Source: Methanosarcina siciliae T4/M
Lineage (GTDB): Archaea > Halobacteriota > Methanosarcinia > Methanosarcinales > Methanosarcinaceae
Reading direction: 5' to 3'
Length of the DNA stretch: 64,000 nt
Assembly: GCF_000970085.1 (NCBI RefSeq)
Contig: NZ_CP009506.1
Coordinates: 3,844,001 to 3,908,000, forward strand
Part shown: positions 42,350 to 52,132 of the stretch, piece after piece
How positions within the stretch are numbered: position 1 is the stretch's first letter
How the letters are laid out: each line of letters starts with the position of its first letter
The notes under the pieces: model-generated
The model's input: only the letters and a program-made list of their open reading frames with translations
What the model was told of the DNA's origin: nothing
Database searches by the model: none
Position numbers and translations under genes: made by a program

Positions 42350-42700
42350 GTGTGCTTGTTTTTTTCAGATTTATCAATAACTCATGGACAAGACCAAAAT
42401 TTGTTATTTACCAAAATTTGTTATTTAATAGATTTCTGTAGAGCCGTGCTTTTACGAAATTTTATTGCATCAATAATCAATATAAAACGTCACCAATATT
42501 CACGTTTCTCGGAAACCAAGAAATTGATACTTGAAGAGATCCAGAAAGGGAATTCTGCAGTTACTAAGATTGCGGCAACTGCAGGGATTTCTAAAGGAAT
42601 GACTTACAACCACCTCAGGGAACTGAAAAACATGGGGTATATTGCAGACGGGGACAACGGGTACATAATAACCGATGCAGGAAAAATTGCCTCTATTTAA
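42350..42700 (+). CDS. Winged-helix DNA-binding protein, start uncertain
   Basis: The C-terminal 65 residues form a convincing winged helix: FSETKKLILEEIQKGNSAVT, KIAATAGISKGMTYNHLREL as the recognition helix, then KNMGYIADGDNGYIITDAGK as wing and final helix. This is the short ArsR/MarR-like fold common in Methanosarcina regulators. The first 50 codons (from 42350) look unlike protein and there is no ribosome site before the ATG, so the true start is unclear or the gene has lost its original 5' end. The target is unknown; no operon partner is present. Confidence 0.5.
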   Translation: MCLFFSDLSITHGQDQNLLFTKICYLIDFCRAVLLRNFIASIINIKRHQYSRFSETKKLILEEIQKGNSAVTKIAATAGISKGMTYNHLRELKNMGYIADGDNGYIITDAGKIASI

Positions 42701-43277
42701 CTGCCGGGATGAAAGTTAAGAATAAAATCAGAAAGCCTTGGGGAAGTTGAGAAGACAAAGCCTTTCCCGGTCCCCCCTCCCCTAATGTCTCAAATCTTCA
42801 CATCTTCACACTTCCACAAATTCACATTTTAACAAAATAACATCTTCACAACATATCTCAATAAATAAGAATAGGAAGTTATCACCAGGTTACGCTATCC
42901 TGAGAAACCTTGAAGAAGAAAAGGCTGGGAAACTTTCCCATCAAAACTTCTGAAATATTAAATTGTTATCATTGATGGGTAAATAGAAAAAAATACTTGT
43001 GAAGACATTGAGGTAATTGGCAGACAGACAAAACTTGCATAATGAACCTGCCTGCATGCCAGCCTGCAGGTAAAATATATGGGAATAAAACAAAGGGAAT
43101 ATGGGGGAGAAGGGGCTCGAATATGTAGTATGGGGGTACCGCATCGAGAAAACACCCTCTCCCTCTTCCTCCAACCCTCTTTTCTGCAAATTTAAATCGT
43201 CTTTTCGGTTCTGCAATCCTCTTTTCTGCAAACCCTGTATCTCAATTATTTATTATTCAAAAACTCGGATTTCAAGC
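42701..43277. other. Gap with short TTCACA-rich stretch
   Basis: No gene is supported. Bases 42790-42860 contain repeated CTTCACA-type words. An inverted repeat GCATGCCAGCCTGCAGG lies near 43053. Reverse-strand frames here have no recognisable content. Confidence 0.35.
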
Positions 43278-43997
43278 TTATTTTTCCATAGCCTTGGCCC
43301 TGAGGTCCGGAGGGAACTTTTCGATTGCGTACCTGAGGGAGGTCCTGGGCATTTCTTTTTTGTTTTTCATGACGTAGGCGAAGACTTCCTGCAGGTGGGG
43401 TTTGCTGGCTTCTTTTAACATCCAGCCGTAGCCTTTCCGGACCAGGTCGTCTTTATCAGTGAGGAGTAGGTCTGCGATTTCGAAGATTTCTGGCAGGAAA
43501 AGACCTTTTCTTGCAGGCAGGATGAGGGTTACGGCAGACGCCCGCCTGAGCCAGCGGTTGTCCGACTGCGCCCAGAGCGTGAGGTTTTCAATGTAGGAGG
43601 GGAATTTTTCGATAAAAGAGCCAACCGCGTGGTTGCAGAGGGTGTCGCATTTCGCCCAGTTGTTGACATAATTTTCGACCCAGCGTTCAAAAACAAAGAA
43701 ATCGGCTTCGGTATATTCGGCTCTTACCATATATGCCCACTCGAAGGCGACAAAGGCTTCCTCGCAGTAGTCCGACTGCAGGAGAGCTTCCCCGAGGGCA
43801 AATATGTTTTCCTTGTCCGCCATGCCTGCCGATTTCAGCTCCTTAAAATAGTCCTTTGTGATTTTTCTGACAGCAGCCGCCCTGACCCCGTGGCATTTCA
43901 CTTCCTCTTTAAAAAAGCGGGAATAGCTGTTTTTCGTCTTTTCGTCAACGTTTTCGATTAATTCCTTCCTGACCCTGGATACGATATCGGTTTGCAC
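43278..43997 (-). CDS. DNA alkylation repair protein (AlkC/AlkD-like HEAT repeats)
   Basis: The 239-residue helical protein matches the AlkD family in length and pattern. HEAT-like helices run throughout, including VRAAAVRKITKDYFKELK, YVNNWAKCDTLCNHAVGSFI, WLRRASAVTLILPARKGLFL and VRKGYGWMLKEASKPH. The Trp and Asp in NWAKCD have the four-residue spacing of AlkD's lesion-recognising Trp and catalytic Asp. Such glycosylases remove bulky or cationic alkylated purines from DNA. The start is the ATG at 43997. It diverges from the GNAT gene, leaving a 130-base shared upstream region. Confidence 0.9.
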   Translation of the reverse strand: MQTDIVSRVRKELIENVDEKTKNSYSRFFKEEVKCHGVRAAAVRKITKDYFKELKSAGMADKENIFALGEALLQSDYCEEAFVAFEWAYMVRAEYTEADFFVFERWVENYVNNWAKCDTLCNHAVGSFIEKFPSYIENLTLWAQSDNRWLRRASAVTLILPARKGLFLPEIFEIADLLLTDKDDLVRKGYGWMLKEASKPHLQEVFAYVMKNKKEMPRTSLRYAIEKFPPDLRAKAMEK

Positions 43998-44127
43998 AGT
44001 TCTTTATTAAATCAAAGGTGTTATTATAGCTTGTGTGTTATTATAGCTTGTTATTCAAAACGAAAAATCAGGGCAGCAGCAGGTAGGCATCAAAAACATT
44101 TTTCATGGGGAAAGCTTATTTTCCATC

Positions 44128-44622
44128 ATGCCTCACGTAAAGATTCGCCCTCAGAAACTTTCAGATGCCGAACGTTTTCTTGAAATCTTGACACAAATGG
44201 ACTATGAATACATAGAAGTTCCGGTAGAGACCCTTGAGGACGAAAAACGCTTCCTGAATCTGAACGAGGTAAAAAGGAAAACCAATTTTGAACACAACTA
44301 TTCGATTCTTTTTGACGGAAAACTCGTAGGAGCCTGCGGGATCAGGATTGACCAGCACAGGCCGTGGACAGGAGAAATCGGATATCTTGTGGATAAGGAT
44401 TATTGCGGGAATGGGATTGCAACCGAAGCTGTAAAGCAGCTTGAAAAAATCGGTTTTGGCGAACTGAAGCTGGAGAGGATTACCATCCTGATGGATATTC
44501 GAAACCCCGCAAGTGAAAAGGTCGCCCTGAAGTGCGGGTACGAAAAAGAAGGCGTGGCAAAAAAAATCCACAGGATAAGAAAAGAGTACTACGATTGTTT
44601 CGTATACGCGAAAACCATATAA
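44128..44622 (+). CDS. GNAT-family N-acetyltransferase
   Basis: The 164-residue protein is a RimJ/RimL-like GNAT: HVKIRPQKLSDAERFLEILT at the start, GACGIRIDQHRPWTGEIGYL in the core, the acetyl-CoA pyrophosphate loop YCGNGIATEAVKQLEK (about 90-105), and NPASEKVALKCGYEKEG near the end. It would transfer an acetyl group to a protein N-terminus or small amine in the cytoplasm; the substrate is not inferable. The upstream region is AT-rich and no strong ribosome site is visible. Its neighbour is divergent. Confidence 0.9.
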   Translation: MPHVKIRPQKLSDAERFLEILTQMDYEYIEVPVETLEDEKRFLNLNEVKRKTNFEHNYSILFDGKLVGACGIRIDQHRPWTGEIGYLVDKDYCGNGIATEAVKQLEKIGFGELKLERITILMDIRNPASEKVALKCGYEKEGVAKKIHRIRKEYYDCFVYAKTI

Positions 44623-44756
44623 AATGCCATAACAGGCCAGCAGCAGATTGAAGCAGGGCAGAAGCAGGGCAGAAGCAAAATTGGAACCTTGACCAAGCTG
44701 CGAGAAGAAAATAAAAGAGAGGAAACAAAAAACGGATGAGGGGGATCTGTAGAAAC

Positions 44757-45113
44757 TCAGACCAGCCCCAGAGTCTCTACAAGGCTTATTCCGTACCAGA
44801 CTACCATAAGGTTATTTGCGGTTACAAAGATGCCCACGGATTCTATGATGTGTTTTGTGAGAGTCCAGCGTCCCTTTGAAGTTTTTATCACCGGAGCTAC
44901 GTAAAACAGCAAAACGATGAATGCAATTTTTATAAGCAAAAGATGATAAATTCCATACTTTTCCAGAATCATGGCAGGAACAGGATTATACTCTGTGCCG
45001 AAAGGCAGTGCATAAAACGTAGAAGCCCAGTCCCCTATCACATAGAAAAGGATGATAAAACGGATATCGTACAAATAAGACCCTAAAGAACTCCGAACAT
45101 AGCCCACTTCCAA
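44757..45113 (-). CDS. Small integral membrane protein (DUF5658-like)
   Basis: The 118-residue protein has three to four hydrophobic segments: FIILFYVIGDWASTFYALPF (about 19-38), LLLIKIAFIVLLFYVAP (about 58-74) and IIESVGIFVTANNLMVVWYG (about 89-108). The D-x-x-S-T motif in the first and the E-x-N-P in GTEYNPVP resemble a family of small archaeal and bacterial membrane proteins of unknown role. A TATA-like TTATATAA lies at about 45173, 60 bases upstream on the coding strand. Confidence 0.7.
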   Translation of the reverse strand: MEVGYVRSSLGSYLYDIRFIILFYVIGDWASTFYALPFGTEYNPVPAMILEKYGIYHLLLIKIAFIVLLFYVAPVIKTSKGRWTLTKHIIESVGIFVTANNLMVVWYGISLVETLGLV

Positions 45114-45697
45114 GAAAAAACCCCCTCTTATTACTTCTTTGTTTTTAATTAAAAGCGACTTTATTTTATGAGATTATATAAGCGTAAGAAACTAAGGTAG
45201 AGATTCACAAATTTTAGTAAGGAGCCTGCAATTGATTTTAAGAATATTTAAAGTGTGTATGAGCTACTGAACGCGAAATAAAGATTTAAATGAGCATAAA
45301 TAAGATGAAAAACAATAAAATATATATTTAACAGAATTTTTTCAGGAATAAAATAAAAAAAGAGATTTTAAAGGTTCCTGAAGTGGATTATAAGCATATA
45401 TAGAAGAGTATTTCGAACTTATGACCAGTATAATTAATAGATGGGGTTTTTGAATAAATTTGAATTTGTTTTTAATAAAATAAAGAAGTGTTCTGTAAGT
45501 ATGGAAAAGATTTAAAAAGGGGAATTTCAACAAAGAGAAAAACTCTGACAAAAGATAATTTCATCAAAGGTGATCACATTAAAAGGGAACCAGCAAAAGA
45601 AATCCAGTGGAATCCCAAAGTGAGAGCCTTGATGAAGATTATGAATTAACTGATTTATGAATAAACTGATGGCTGAAAATCGGATTCAAACTAAAAG
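45114..45697. other. AT-rich gap
   Basis: About 580 bases without a supported gene, strongly AT-rich; the reverse-strand frame at 45342-45551 is low-complexity and has no ribosome site. The TATA-like element for the membrane-protein gene lies near 45173. Confidence 0.35.
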
Positions 45698-46525
45698 ATG
45701 ATGCTAATGGCTGAACAATTCGAAAAACCAGAGATGGAGAACTCCCCCTCCCTGCTGGAAATGAAAAATGTTACGGTAACTCGGGGAAGTAAAAAGATCC
45801 TTGACTCCGTATCCCTTTCTATCAAGCCCGGAGAACATGTTGCAATTATCGGGCCCAACGGCTCCGGCAAGTCCTCCCTGATAAAGACATTAACAAAAGA
45901 ATACCACCCCCTTGCAGCAGCCGACGGGCTCGTACTGGAAATCATGGGAAAAGAGACCTGGAACGTCTTTGAGCTCAGGAAACTTCTCGGGATAGTCTCG
46001 GGAGAACTCCAGCAGACCTGCTGCCGCCAGATCCGGGTCCTTGATGTGGTACTCTCCGGGTTTTTCAGCAGCATAGGCATATATTACAACCACAAAGTAA
46101 CTCCGGAAATGGAAAACAGAGCAGAAGAAGTTCTGGATTTCCTCGAGATTTCTCACCTCGCAAAGAGGCTGATGTGCGAGCTTTCCACAGGAGAAGCACG
46201 AAGAGTGCTGATAGGGCGGGCTCTTGTACACGACCCGCAGGCGCTCATCCTGGACGAACCCGCAAACAGCCTTGACTTAAAAGCCCTTCACGGTTTCCGT
46301 GAAAGTGTCCGGAAAATTGCGCTTTCAGGCAAAAGTGTGATTCTTGTCACCCACAACCTGCAGGACGTCATTCCCGAAATCAGCCGTGTGGTCCTCATAA
46401 AGGAAGGGAAAATCTTCAGGGACGGGAAGAAAGAAGAGATCCTGACAGACGCAAACCTCTCGGAGCTTTTCTCCCTCCCGGTACAAGTCCTGGAAAAAGA
46501 AGGTTACTACCAGGCCTGGAGCTGA
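45698..46525 (+). CDS. ABC-type ATPase subunit without partners
   Basis: The 275-residue protein is a single ABC nucleotide-binding domain. Walker A is AIIGPNGSGKSSLIKTL (about 50-66), the Q-loop lies around VSGELQQTCC, the signature is ELSTGEARRVLIGRALVHDP, Walker B is ALILDEPANSLDL, and the H-loop is ILVTHNLQDV. It resembles the iron-, molybdate- or ModF-type ATPases. No permease or binding-protein gene lies next to it, so it may serve a distant transporter or a non-transport role. The frame opens at 45698; Met4 (45707) is an alternative start. It is transcribed in the same direction as the DUF1638 gene that follows after 160 bases. Confidence 0.9.
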   Translation: MMLMAEQFEKPEMENSPSLLEMKNVTVTRGSKKILDSVSLSIKPGEHVAIIGPNGSGKSSLIKTLTKEYHPLAAADGLVLEIMGKETWNVFELRKLLGIVSGELQQTCCRQIRVLDVVLSGFFSSIGIYYNHKVTPEMENRAEEVLDFLEISHLAKRLMCELSTGEARRVLIGRALVHDPQALILDEPANSLDLKALHGFRESVRKIALSGKSVILVTHNLQDVIPEISRVVLIKEGKIFRDGKKEEILTDANLSELFSLPVQVLEKEGYYQAWS

Positions 46526-46686
46526 AGAAAAGCAGATTCCGGTTCCAACCCTGAAAACAGATCCGCTCCAGAGATTAAAGAAGCCCGGGAAACGGATTCA
46601 ATATTTAAAAAGCCTCGTTTTCCGCTAAGGATTATTAGCTCTCACGATAAGGATATTCTTTAATAGTCCCGGGCAAAGTCTATATT

Positions 46687-47478
46687 ATGACAGTGATGGG
46701 CATAATCGGCTGCAGGATCTTCGAAGATGAAATTGTCCATGTGCTTACAAACGACCCTGAAGCGAAAAAGATTTACCTCATAAAAAATGAAGAAAATACA
46801 GGGCTCCTGCACAAACTTAAATCCCAGGGGCTTGATCCGGTAGTCCTTCCTTTTTACGAATTAAGAACCCACCTGAAGCAAAGGAATGAATTCAGCGTCA
46901 TTGTCCAGCTTCAGGAGATAGGACTCCATACAGACCCTTCCAGGCTCAAAAGCAGAACATATACAAACCTGAACCTGATGTCCAGGTTTGCAGACGGGGT
47001 CCTCCTTTTTTATGGCCTTTGCGGGCATGCTTTTTCCCGTATGCAGAAAGATTTTCCATATTTCAGGTGTTCCCTGAAACTGCTTCAGGACAGAAGCGAA
47101 GGAAAAACGGCTCCCCTTGAAGACTGTATTGCAGCAGCCCTTGGAGGCAATTCCCGCTACCGGGAAATTTTGAAAAGCCACAGTGACACCTTTTTCTTAA
47201 CCCCAATGTGGGCTGGTAACTGGAAAAAAGCTTTCAGGTTGGGAGATGAATCGATTCCGGATTTTGAATTCACCCCTGAAAACATGAGAGAACTAGGGTA
47301 TAGAAAAGTTGGGAAGATTGATACAGGGCTCTCCTATGACCCCGATTTTGAGAAAAACATTGAAGAATTTGCGCTTACCTTCGGGTTCGAGATCATAGAA
47401 TTTAAAGGCGGTACTGAAATAGCTCAAAAGTCATACAGACTAATGCAAAAACTGCTTCTCAATCCGCTCAGGGTCTGA
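46687..47478 (+). CDS. DUF1638-family protein (first of a pair)
   Basis: The 263-residue protein starts MGIIGCRIFEDEIVHVLTND, the hallmark of DUF1638. Other conserved blocks are DGVLLFYGLCGHAF (about 100-113), LEDCIAAALGGNSRYREILK, FFLTPMWAGNWKKAF and KIDTGLSYDPDF. The cysteines in GCR, GLCG and EDC are shared with its neighbour and could bind a metal or corrinoid-like cofactor, though the role is unknown. The family is frequent in methylotrophic methanogens. It is soluble and has no signal peptide. The next gene at 47850 is a paralogue with the same blocks. The ATG has only a weak ribosome site. Confidence 0.88.
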   Translation: MTVMGIIGCRIFEDEIVHVLTNDPEAKKIYLIKNEENTGLLHKLKSQGLDPVVLPFYELRTHLKQRNEFSVIVQLQEIGLHTDPSRLKSRTYTNLNLMSRFADGVLLFYGLCGHAFSRMQKDFPYFRCSLKLLQDRSEGKTAPLEDCIAAALGGNSRYREILKSHSDTFFLTPMWAGNWKKAFRLGDESIPDFEFTPENMRELGYRKVGKIDTGLSYDPDFEKNIEEFALTFGFEIIEFKGGTEIAQKSYRLMQKLLLNPLRV

Positions 47479-47849
47479 AAAGGTTCTATCCAAAAAGGGC
47501 CTTAAAAACTTCACTACTTCCGGACTGGCTCTAAATGGGATTGGATCAAAGATACCGGAAAATTGTTTAGAAGGCCTGAAGTGAAGTTATTGAAATGTAC
47601 CGGAGGCTTGAGTGATAAGTGTATTTTCTTAACGCTCAGATATATAAAGATACACGTAAATAATAACTGGATATATTTAAATGTCGCAAATTAAGTTGAA
47701 TCTTTTCAGGTTTTTAAAAAATCTGATTTTTAAAGCATATTATTTTTAAAAACATCTTCCGGAGATTACATGAAATCTCTCAGGAGCTGCCCGTGCAGCT
47801 TTCTTCAAAATATGGGAAATAAAGAGTCGTACATGCCAGAGGAGTCTAC
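47479..47849. other. Gap between DUF1638 paralogues
   Basis: No gene is seen. An A/T-rich stretch at about 47640-47750 (with GATATATAAAGAT and TTTTTAAAAAATC) could be the promoter of the second gene, implying the pair is not a tight operon. Confidence 0.35.
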
Positions 47850-48656
47850 ATGCCAGTAATGACCATAATAGGGTGCAGGATGTTCGAAGATGAGATAATG
47901 CACCTTCTTGAAAACGACCCTGAGATTGGAAAAGTGCTTGTGGTGGAAAACGAAGATTGCAGTGGGATCATGAGAAAGATGACCGAAGCGGGAATTGCAC
48001 ATACTGCTCTCACCCTTGAAGCGATTCCCGAAAAATCCGCAGGGAAAGGTGAAGGTTTAACCCTGATCATATACATGCTTGAACTTGCCCTCCATGCAAT
48101 CCCTGAAAACCTCAAAAAAACCGTTTATTCAAAAGTAGAACTTATGGCGCCCCTCTCGGATGGGGTTCTGCTCTTTTACGGGCTCTGCGGAAACGTGCTC
48201 GGGAAAATTGAAGAGGACTTCAAAGCCCTGGACTGCAGGGTCTGCATCCTGAAAGAAGAGAACGGAGAAATCGTGGACGACTGCATAGGGGCTGTGCTCG
48301 GAGGCAGGGGGCGCTACCTGGAAGCCCTGAAAAACTGCAGCGGCGTAGGGACCTTTTTCCTGACCCCTATGTGGGCTGTTAACTGGAGGGAAATGATCCG
48401 GACTGCCGGACTGAGCCAGAACCCGGATGATATTGAGATGTCGAAATTCGTCTTTGACTATGCAGGCTACAAAAGAGTTACAAGGGTAAATACAGGCCTT
48501 GCCTATGAAAAAGACTTTGATGCCCGGGTAAAGGAGTTCTCTACGCTCTTTGAGTTTGAGGTTACGGACCTTGAAGGGACTCTGCAGCTAGTGGAGAATT
48601 GTTACGCAAAAACAAAAGCTTCAATGTTAGAGGCCTGCCCTCATTCCCGGGCCTGA
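47850..48656 (+). CDS. DUF1638-family protein (second of a pair)
   Basis: The 268-residue protein repeats the family blocks of its neighbour: MTIIGCRMFEDEIMHLLEND, DGVLLFYGLCGNVLGKIEED, VDDCIGAVLGGRGRYLEALK, FFLTPMWAVNWREMIR and RVNTGLAYEKDF. Identity to the first copy is moderate, so the duplication is old and the two have probably diverged in function or substrate. The ATG is preceded by GAGGAGTCTAC, a good ribosome site, stronger than that of the first copy. Function unknown. Confidence 0.9.
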   Translation: MPVMTIIGCRMFEDEIMHLLENDPEIGKVLVVENEDCSGIMRKMTEAGIAHTALTLEAIPEKSAGKGEGLTLIIYMLELALHAIPENLKKTVYSKVELMAPLSDGVLLFYGLCGNVLGKIEEDFKALDCRVCILKEENGEIVDDCIGAVLGGRGRYLEALKNCSGVGTFFLTPMWAVNWREMIRTAGLSQNPDDIEMSKFVFDYAGYKRVTRVNTGLAYEKDFDARVKEFSTLFEFEVTDLEGTLQLVENCYAKTKASMLEACPHSRA

Positions 48657-48920
48657 AAACCCGGATATGAATCCGAGTCTGAAAACCAGGACCTGAAAGA
48701 CATATCGATACAATGTTCTACCTCACACATATATGTCACATATTCCAAATATTTGTTATATATTACACATCATAGTCATGTATTACACATATTTGTTGCA
48801 CAAATCTCAGCTTTACCGTATACATCAGTTTACTTTATAAATTGAGAGATATTAATATCCATAGACATAAAAAGTTAACAAGAAATCTAATGTCAAAAAA
48901 CCTGAGGGGGAATTCAGGAA

Positions 48921-50717
48921 TTGGGAAATCATTTCATTATAATTGCCGGAGAGGAGGCAGGGCCTTCCTCAAACAAAATGGGTGGGATCTGGAACGTCAT
49001 TCACGAAGAGGCACATACCCTTGCAGCTCTTTTTGACTCCGGGAAACTAAAGAAAGCAAAAGAAAATACCGAAATCCTTGTTGCGGGCCCGTATTTCGGG
49101 CACAGGGGAGCTGACTGGAACCGGGGCTTGAACAGGATTACGGACATGAACGGGCTTGCCCCTCTCAGCACTGACGGAGAACTCAAAAAAAGCCTGAAAA
49201 CCATTGAAGACGAAGGCATTAAAGTTTTCACAGGAGAAGAAATGGTCGGAGAAACCAGGATAGGTTACCTGCAATTCCAGACCTCTGATTTTGGGAAAAT
49301 CCGTTCGACCTATATGGGGAAAGATATGACTCTCGAAAGCAGGGTCAAAGCCGAAGCCTATGAACTCCTGGGGCTTGATTCCCTCAAGTACGAAAGCATG
49401 TCAAACGGTGCGGAATATACCCATTACCTTTCCCTTTCACATTCGATCTCCGAACTTATCCGGCTTCTTGTAAGTTCGGCTCCCAAAACCCTGGCAGAAG
49501 AGAAAAAACAGGAAAAAGAATTAATTCCCTGTCCGGGGGTTTCCCTGCACTGCCATGAATTCGGGGTATTTTATGCTCCTGCAAGACTTAAAAAACTGGG
49601 GATCCCGACGAATTCTGTCGCAACCCTGCATGCCACTCTTCCAGGCAGGAATGCCGGATACAACTCCATCCAGAAAAGGAGAAATAATGACAGCACGTGG
49701 CCTCCGGGAGTGCCTGAGAACCTTGCATCCCTCGAAGCCCTTGCTATGTACGCAGACATGGTTACGGCAGTAGGGGAGTCCACGCGCCAGGAAGCCCGAC
49801 TTTTTTACGGGATTAACGGGATTGTCATTAGAAACGGGATAACAATCGAATCCGAAAAAATAGACTGGAGCCGAAAAGAACTCTACCTCGCAAAGATCCA
49901 GAGTTTCCTTTCCGAAAACCTGTACAGGTATTACGGAGGGGAAAAGATCGAGCCCGGAAAGATCATCCCCATTTTCACAATCTCCCGCATAGAGGTTGAA
50001 AACAAAGGGTACCCCGACCTTCTCGATTCCCTTGTAGCTCTTGAACATATAATAAGGAACAGTATCATGGAAGGGCATATGGAAGAAGGAATAAAAGTAA
50101 TCTGCTTCCTTGTGGCTACGGAAGGCCCTAAAACCAACCTTCCGGAAGGGTTCCCGGTAAACCTGCCAAAAGATGTGCTTGTAGGAAACGAGCTGAGGCT
50201 TCAGCAGATGATAGAGGAAAGAGAGCTTGATTTCCCGAAAATGGTAAGAGGGAAACGTTCGGTTGCTGCTATGCTCTATCCCCAGATTATCTCTCCCGGG
50301 GATGGGGGACTGGGAATGGGAGTAAGGGACTTTATGGCTGGCTGCTGTGCCGGAGTTTTTCCTTCCCGTTATGACCCCTTCCTGCTCACAGGGCTTGAAG
50401 CCGGAAGAGAGGGGACCCCAAGCGTAGTAAGCCGGGTTTGCGGTTTCAGTGATGCCATAAAAACTATCGAGTCCCTGGTAGAGGGCCTGGGCGGAGTAAT
50501 AGTGGTAGACAACATAGACCTCTCCTACTACGAGACAGTCCTTGAATACGCTCTGGCAGTCAGTTACTTTACCAGAAATTTCATAGATGACAGGGTGAAA
50601 TACAGACTTCTCTGCAGGGAAGCATTTCTCCTTGCAAAGGACATGGGCTGGGAGAAACCCGTAGAACAGTATTATGAGCTGATAAGCGGGGCACGCTTCT
50701 GTAAAAAGAAAAAATGA
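48921..50717 (+). CDS. Glycogen synthase-like glycosyltransferase (GT3-related)
   Basis: The 598-residue protein resembles eukaryotic-type GT3 glycogen synthases. The N-terminal donor-domain motif is NKMGGIWNVIHEEAHTLAAL. In the middle come SLHCHEFGVFYAPARL and VATLHATLPGRNAGYNSI, then YADMVTAVGESTRQEARLFY and IRNGI. The C-terminal donor-binding block is FPSRYDPFLLTGLEAGREGT followed by PSVVSRVCGF. It would transfer glucose from a nucleotide sugar to glucan. The start is a TTG at 48921 with an AGGA site just upstream; no ATG gives the conserved N-terminus. It overlaps the downstream galT frame region, so the two are likely co-transcribed. Confidence 0.85.
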   Translation: MGNHFIIIAGEEAGPSSNKMGGIWNVIHEEAHTLAALFDSGKLKKAKENTEILVAGPYFGHRGADWNRGLNRITDMNGLAPLSTDGELKKSLKTIEDEGIKVFTGEEMVGETRIGYLQFQTSDFGKIRSTYMGKDMTLESRVKAEAYELLGLDSLKYESMSNGAEYTHYLSLSHSISELIRLLVSSAPKTLAEEKKQEKELIPCPGVSLHCHEFGVFYAPARLKKLGIPTNSVATLHATLPGRNAGYNSIQKRRNNDSTWPPGVPENLASLEALAMYADMVTAVGESTRQEARLFYGINGIVIRNGITIESEKIDWSRKELYLAKIQSFLSENLYRYYGGEKIEPGKIIPIFTISRIEVENKGYPDLLDSLVALEHIIRNSIMEGHMEEGIKVICFLVATEGPKTNLPEGFPVNLPKDVLVGNELRLQQMIEERELDFPKMVRGKRSVAAMLYPQIISPGDGGLGMGVRDFMAGCCAGVFPSRYDPFLLTGLEAGREGTPSVVSRVCGFSDAIKTIESLVEGLGGVIVVDNIDLSYYETVLEYALAVSYFTRNFIDDRVKYRLLCREAFLLAKDMGWEKPVEQYYELISGARFCKKKK

Positions 50718-50770
50718 GAACTCCGGAAGCAGATAAAAGAGGAAATCAGGAGCAGAGAGGTTTTCCGAAA

Positions 50771-51799
50771 ATGTCAGAAATCAGAAAGCACTATTTTCTC
50801 CCCGAATACTGCATAATTGCCGAAGAGAGGGCTAAAAGACCTTCGGACTTTGCAGGAGCAACCGGAACTTCCGAAAAAAGCCATTCTGAAAATTGCGTGT
50901 TTTGTGGGGGAAACGAGGAAAAAACGCCTCCTGCAACTGCAGCATATAAGAAAGATGGGATCTTTGCCGACACCGAAGAAAAAAGAGTCCGCAACTGGGA
51001 TTTTCGCTGTTTTCCGAACCTCTATCCTGCACTTTCTCCTGCTCCTTCTTCCCCCGAATTTCACGGAAAAGGGTTTGAAGCTTTTCCGGGATTCGGTTTC
51101 CATGAGGTAATAGTGGAATCCCCCGTACACGGGAAAAAACTGGAGGACTTCTCCGATGCTGAAATATCCGGGCTTATGAGAGTCTATAAGGACAGGGTAT
51201 GCTATTACGCATCCCGTGAGAAAATCCGTTATGTCTCCCTGTTCAAAAATTCCGGAAAAGCTGCAGGCGCTTCACAGAACCACCCGCACAGCCAGCTCCT
51301 CGCCCTGCCGGTTTGCCCTCAGGTCCTGGAAAGGGAATTAAAGGCTATCAGGGAAGGAGAAAAATGCCCTTACTGCACGCTCCTTGAAAAAGAAAAAGCT
51401 TCAACACGCCTTATCCATGAAAATAGTAAATTTGTGGCTTTTGCCCCTTACTATTCAACAGGACCCTTTGAAGTATGGATCCTTCCAAAAGAACATATCA
51501 GTTTCCTGGGGGATTTCAGTCCTGAACTCCTTTTTGCCCTCGGGGAAATTTTGAGAACGGTCCTCAGGAGTTATGGAAAAGTATTCGGGAACCTACCCTA
51601 TAACCACATGTTCTACCAGCTTTTTGAAACACCGGAGTACCACCTGAACCTGAGGTTGATGCCCAGGATCACCACGGCTGCGGGGTTTGAACTGAATACC
51701 GGAATTTACATCAATACGGTTTCTCCTGAAAAGGCAGCTTCATACCTGAGAGGGGATATTAATGAGCTGGCTCAAGAGGAAGCCGGGAGAGAAAAATAA
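50771..51799 (+). CDS. galT: Galactose-1-phosphate uridylyltransferase
   Basis: The 342-residue protein has the two HIT-type halves of GalT. Cys42 and Cys45 (CVFC) and a later CPYC are zinc ligands, the active-site H-P-H is in AGASQNHPHSQLLALP (about 175), and the second half has HMFYQLFETPEYHLNLRLMP. The enzyme exchanges UMP between UDP-glucose and galactose-1-phosphate. The frame opens at 50714, overlapping the previous stop by four bases, but GAGAGG before the ATG at 50771 and the family length favour that start. It lies between two glycogen-synthase-like genes, suggesting it feeds UDP-sugars to them. Confidence 0.9.
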   Translation: MSEIRKHYFLPEYCIIAEERAKRPSDFAGATGTSEKSHSENCVFCGGNEEKTPPATAAYKKDGIFADTEEKRVRNWDFRCFPNLYPALSPAPSSPEFHGKGFEAFPGFGFHEVIVESPVHGKKLEDFSDAEISGLMRVYKDRVCYYASREKIRYVSLFKNSGKAAGASQNHPHSQLLALPVCPQVLERELKAIREGEKCPYCTLLEKEKASTRLIHENSKFVAFAPYYSTGPFEVWILPKEHISFLGDFSPELLFALGEILRTVLRSYGKVFGNLPYNHMFYQLFETPEYHLNLRLMPRITTAAGFELNTGIYINTVSPEKAASYLRGDINELAQEEAGREK

Positions 51800-52132
51800 A
51801 CAGCTAGAGTGAAAGTTTTCGCTGCAAAATATGGGGAAAAAAACGGAGATATGTTTATGTACAATTAAAAAGGATAAAGTTAGGGAAGTATAGAGATGTA
51901 TCCTTAACGCGAAAATTGTCCTGTGGGCAGGCATATCTGGAGAATTCCTGTTCTGAATAGGTACGTGAAGGGTTTTAGAGGAAAACGGATAGAGGAATTA
52001 CAACAAGAAAGGCGCAACCTGAGTTTACCGATCTGAAAATATACAAGGTAAAACTGAAAGGTTTTAACAACACAGGCTGGGGGATACCTGTAACTTTTAG
52101 CAGCCGCAATGTCCTTCACTTGACAAAAAGGA
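51800..52132. other. Gap before the GT4 gene
   Basis: No gene is seen in 333 bases; no strong repeat or hairpin is evident. The following gene probably has its own promoter here. Confidence 0.35.
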
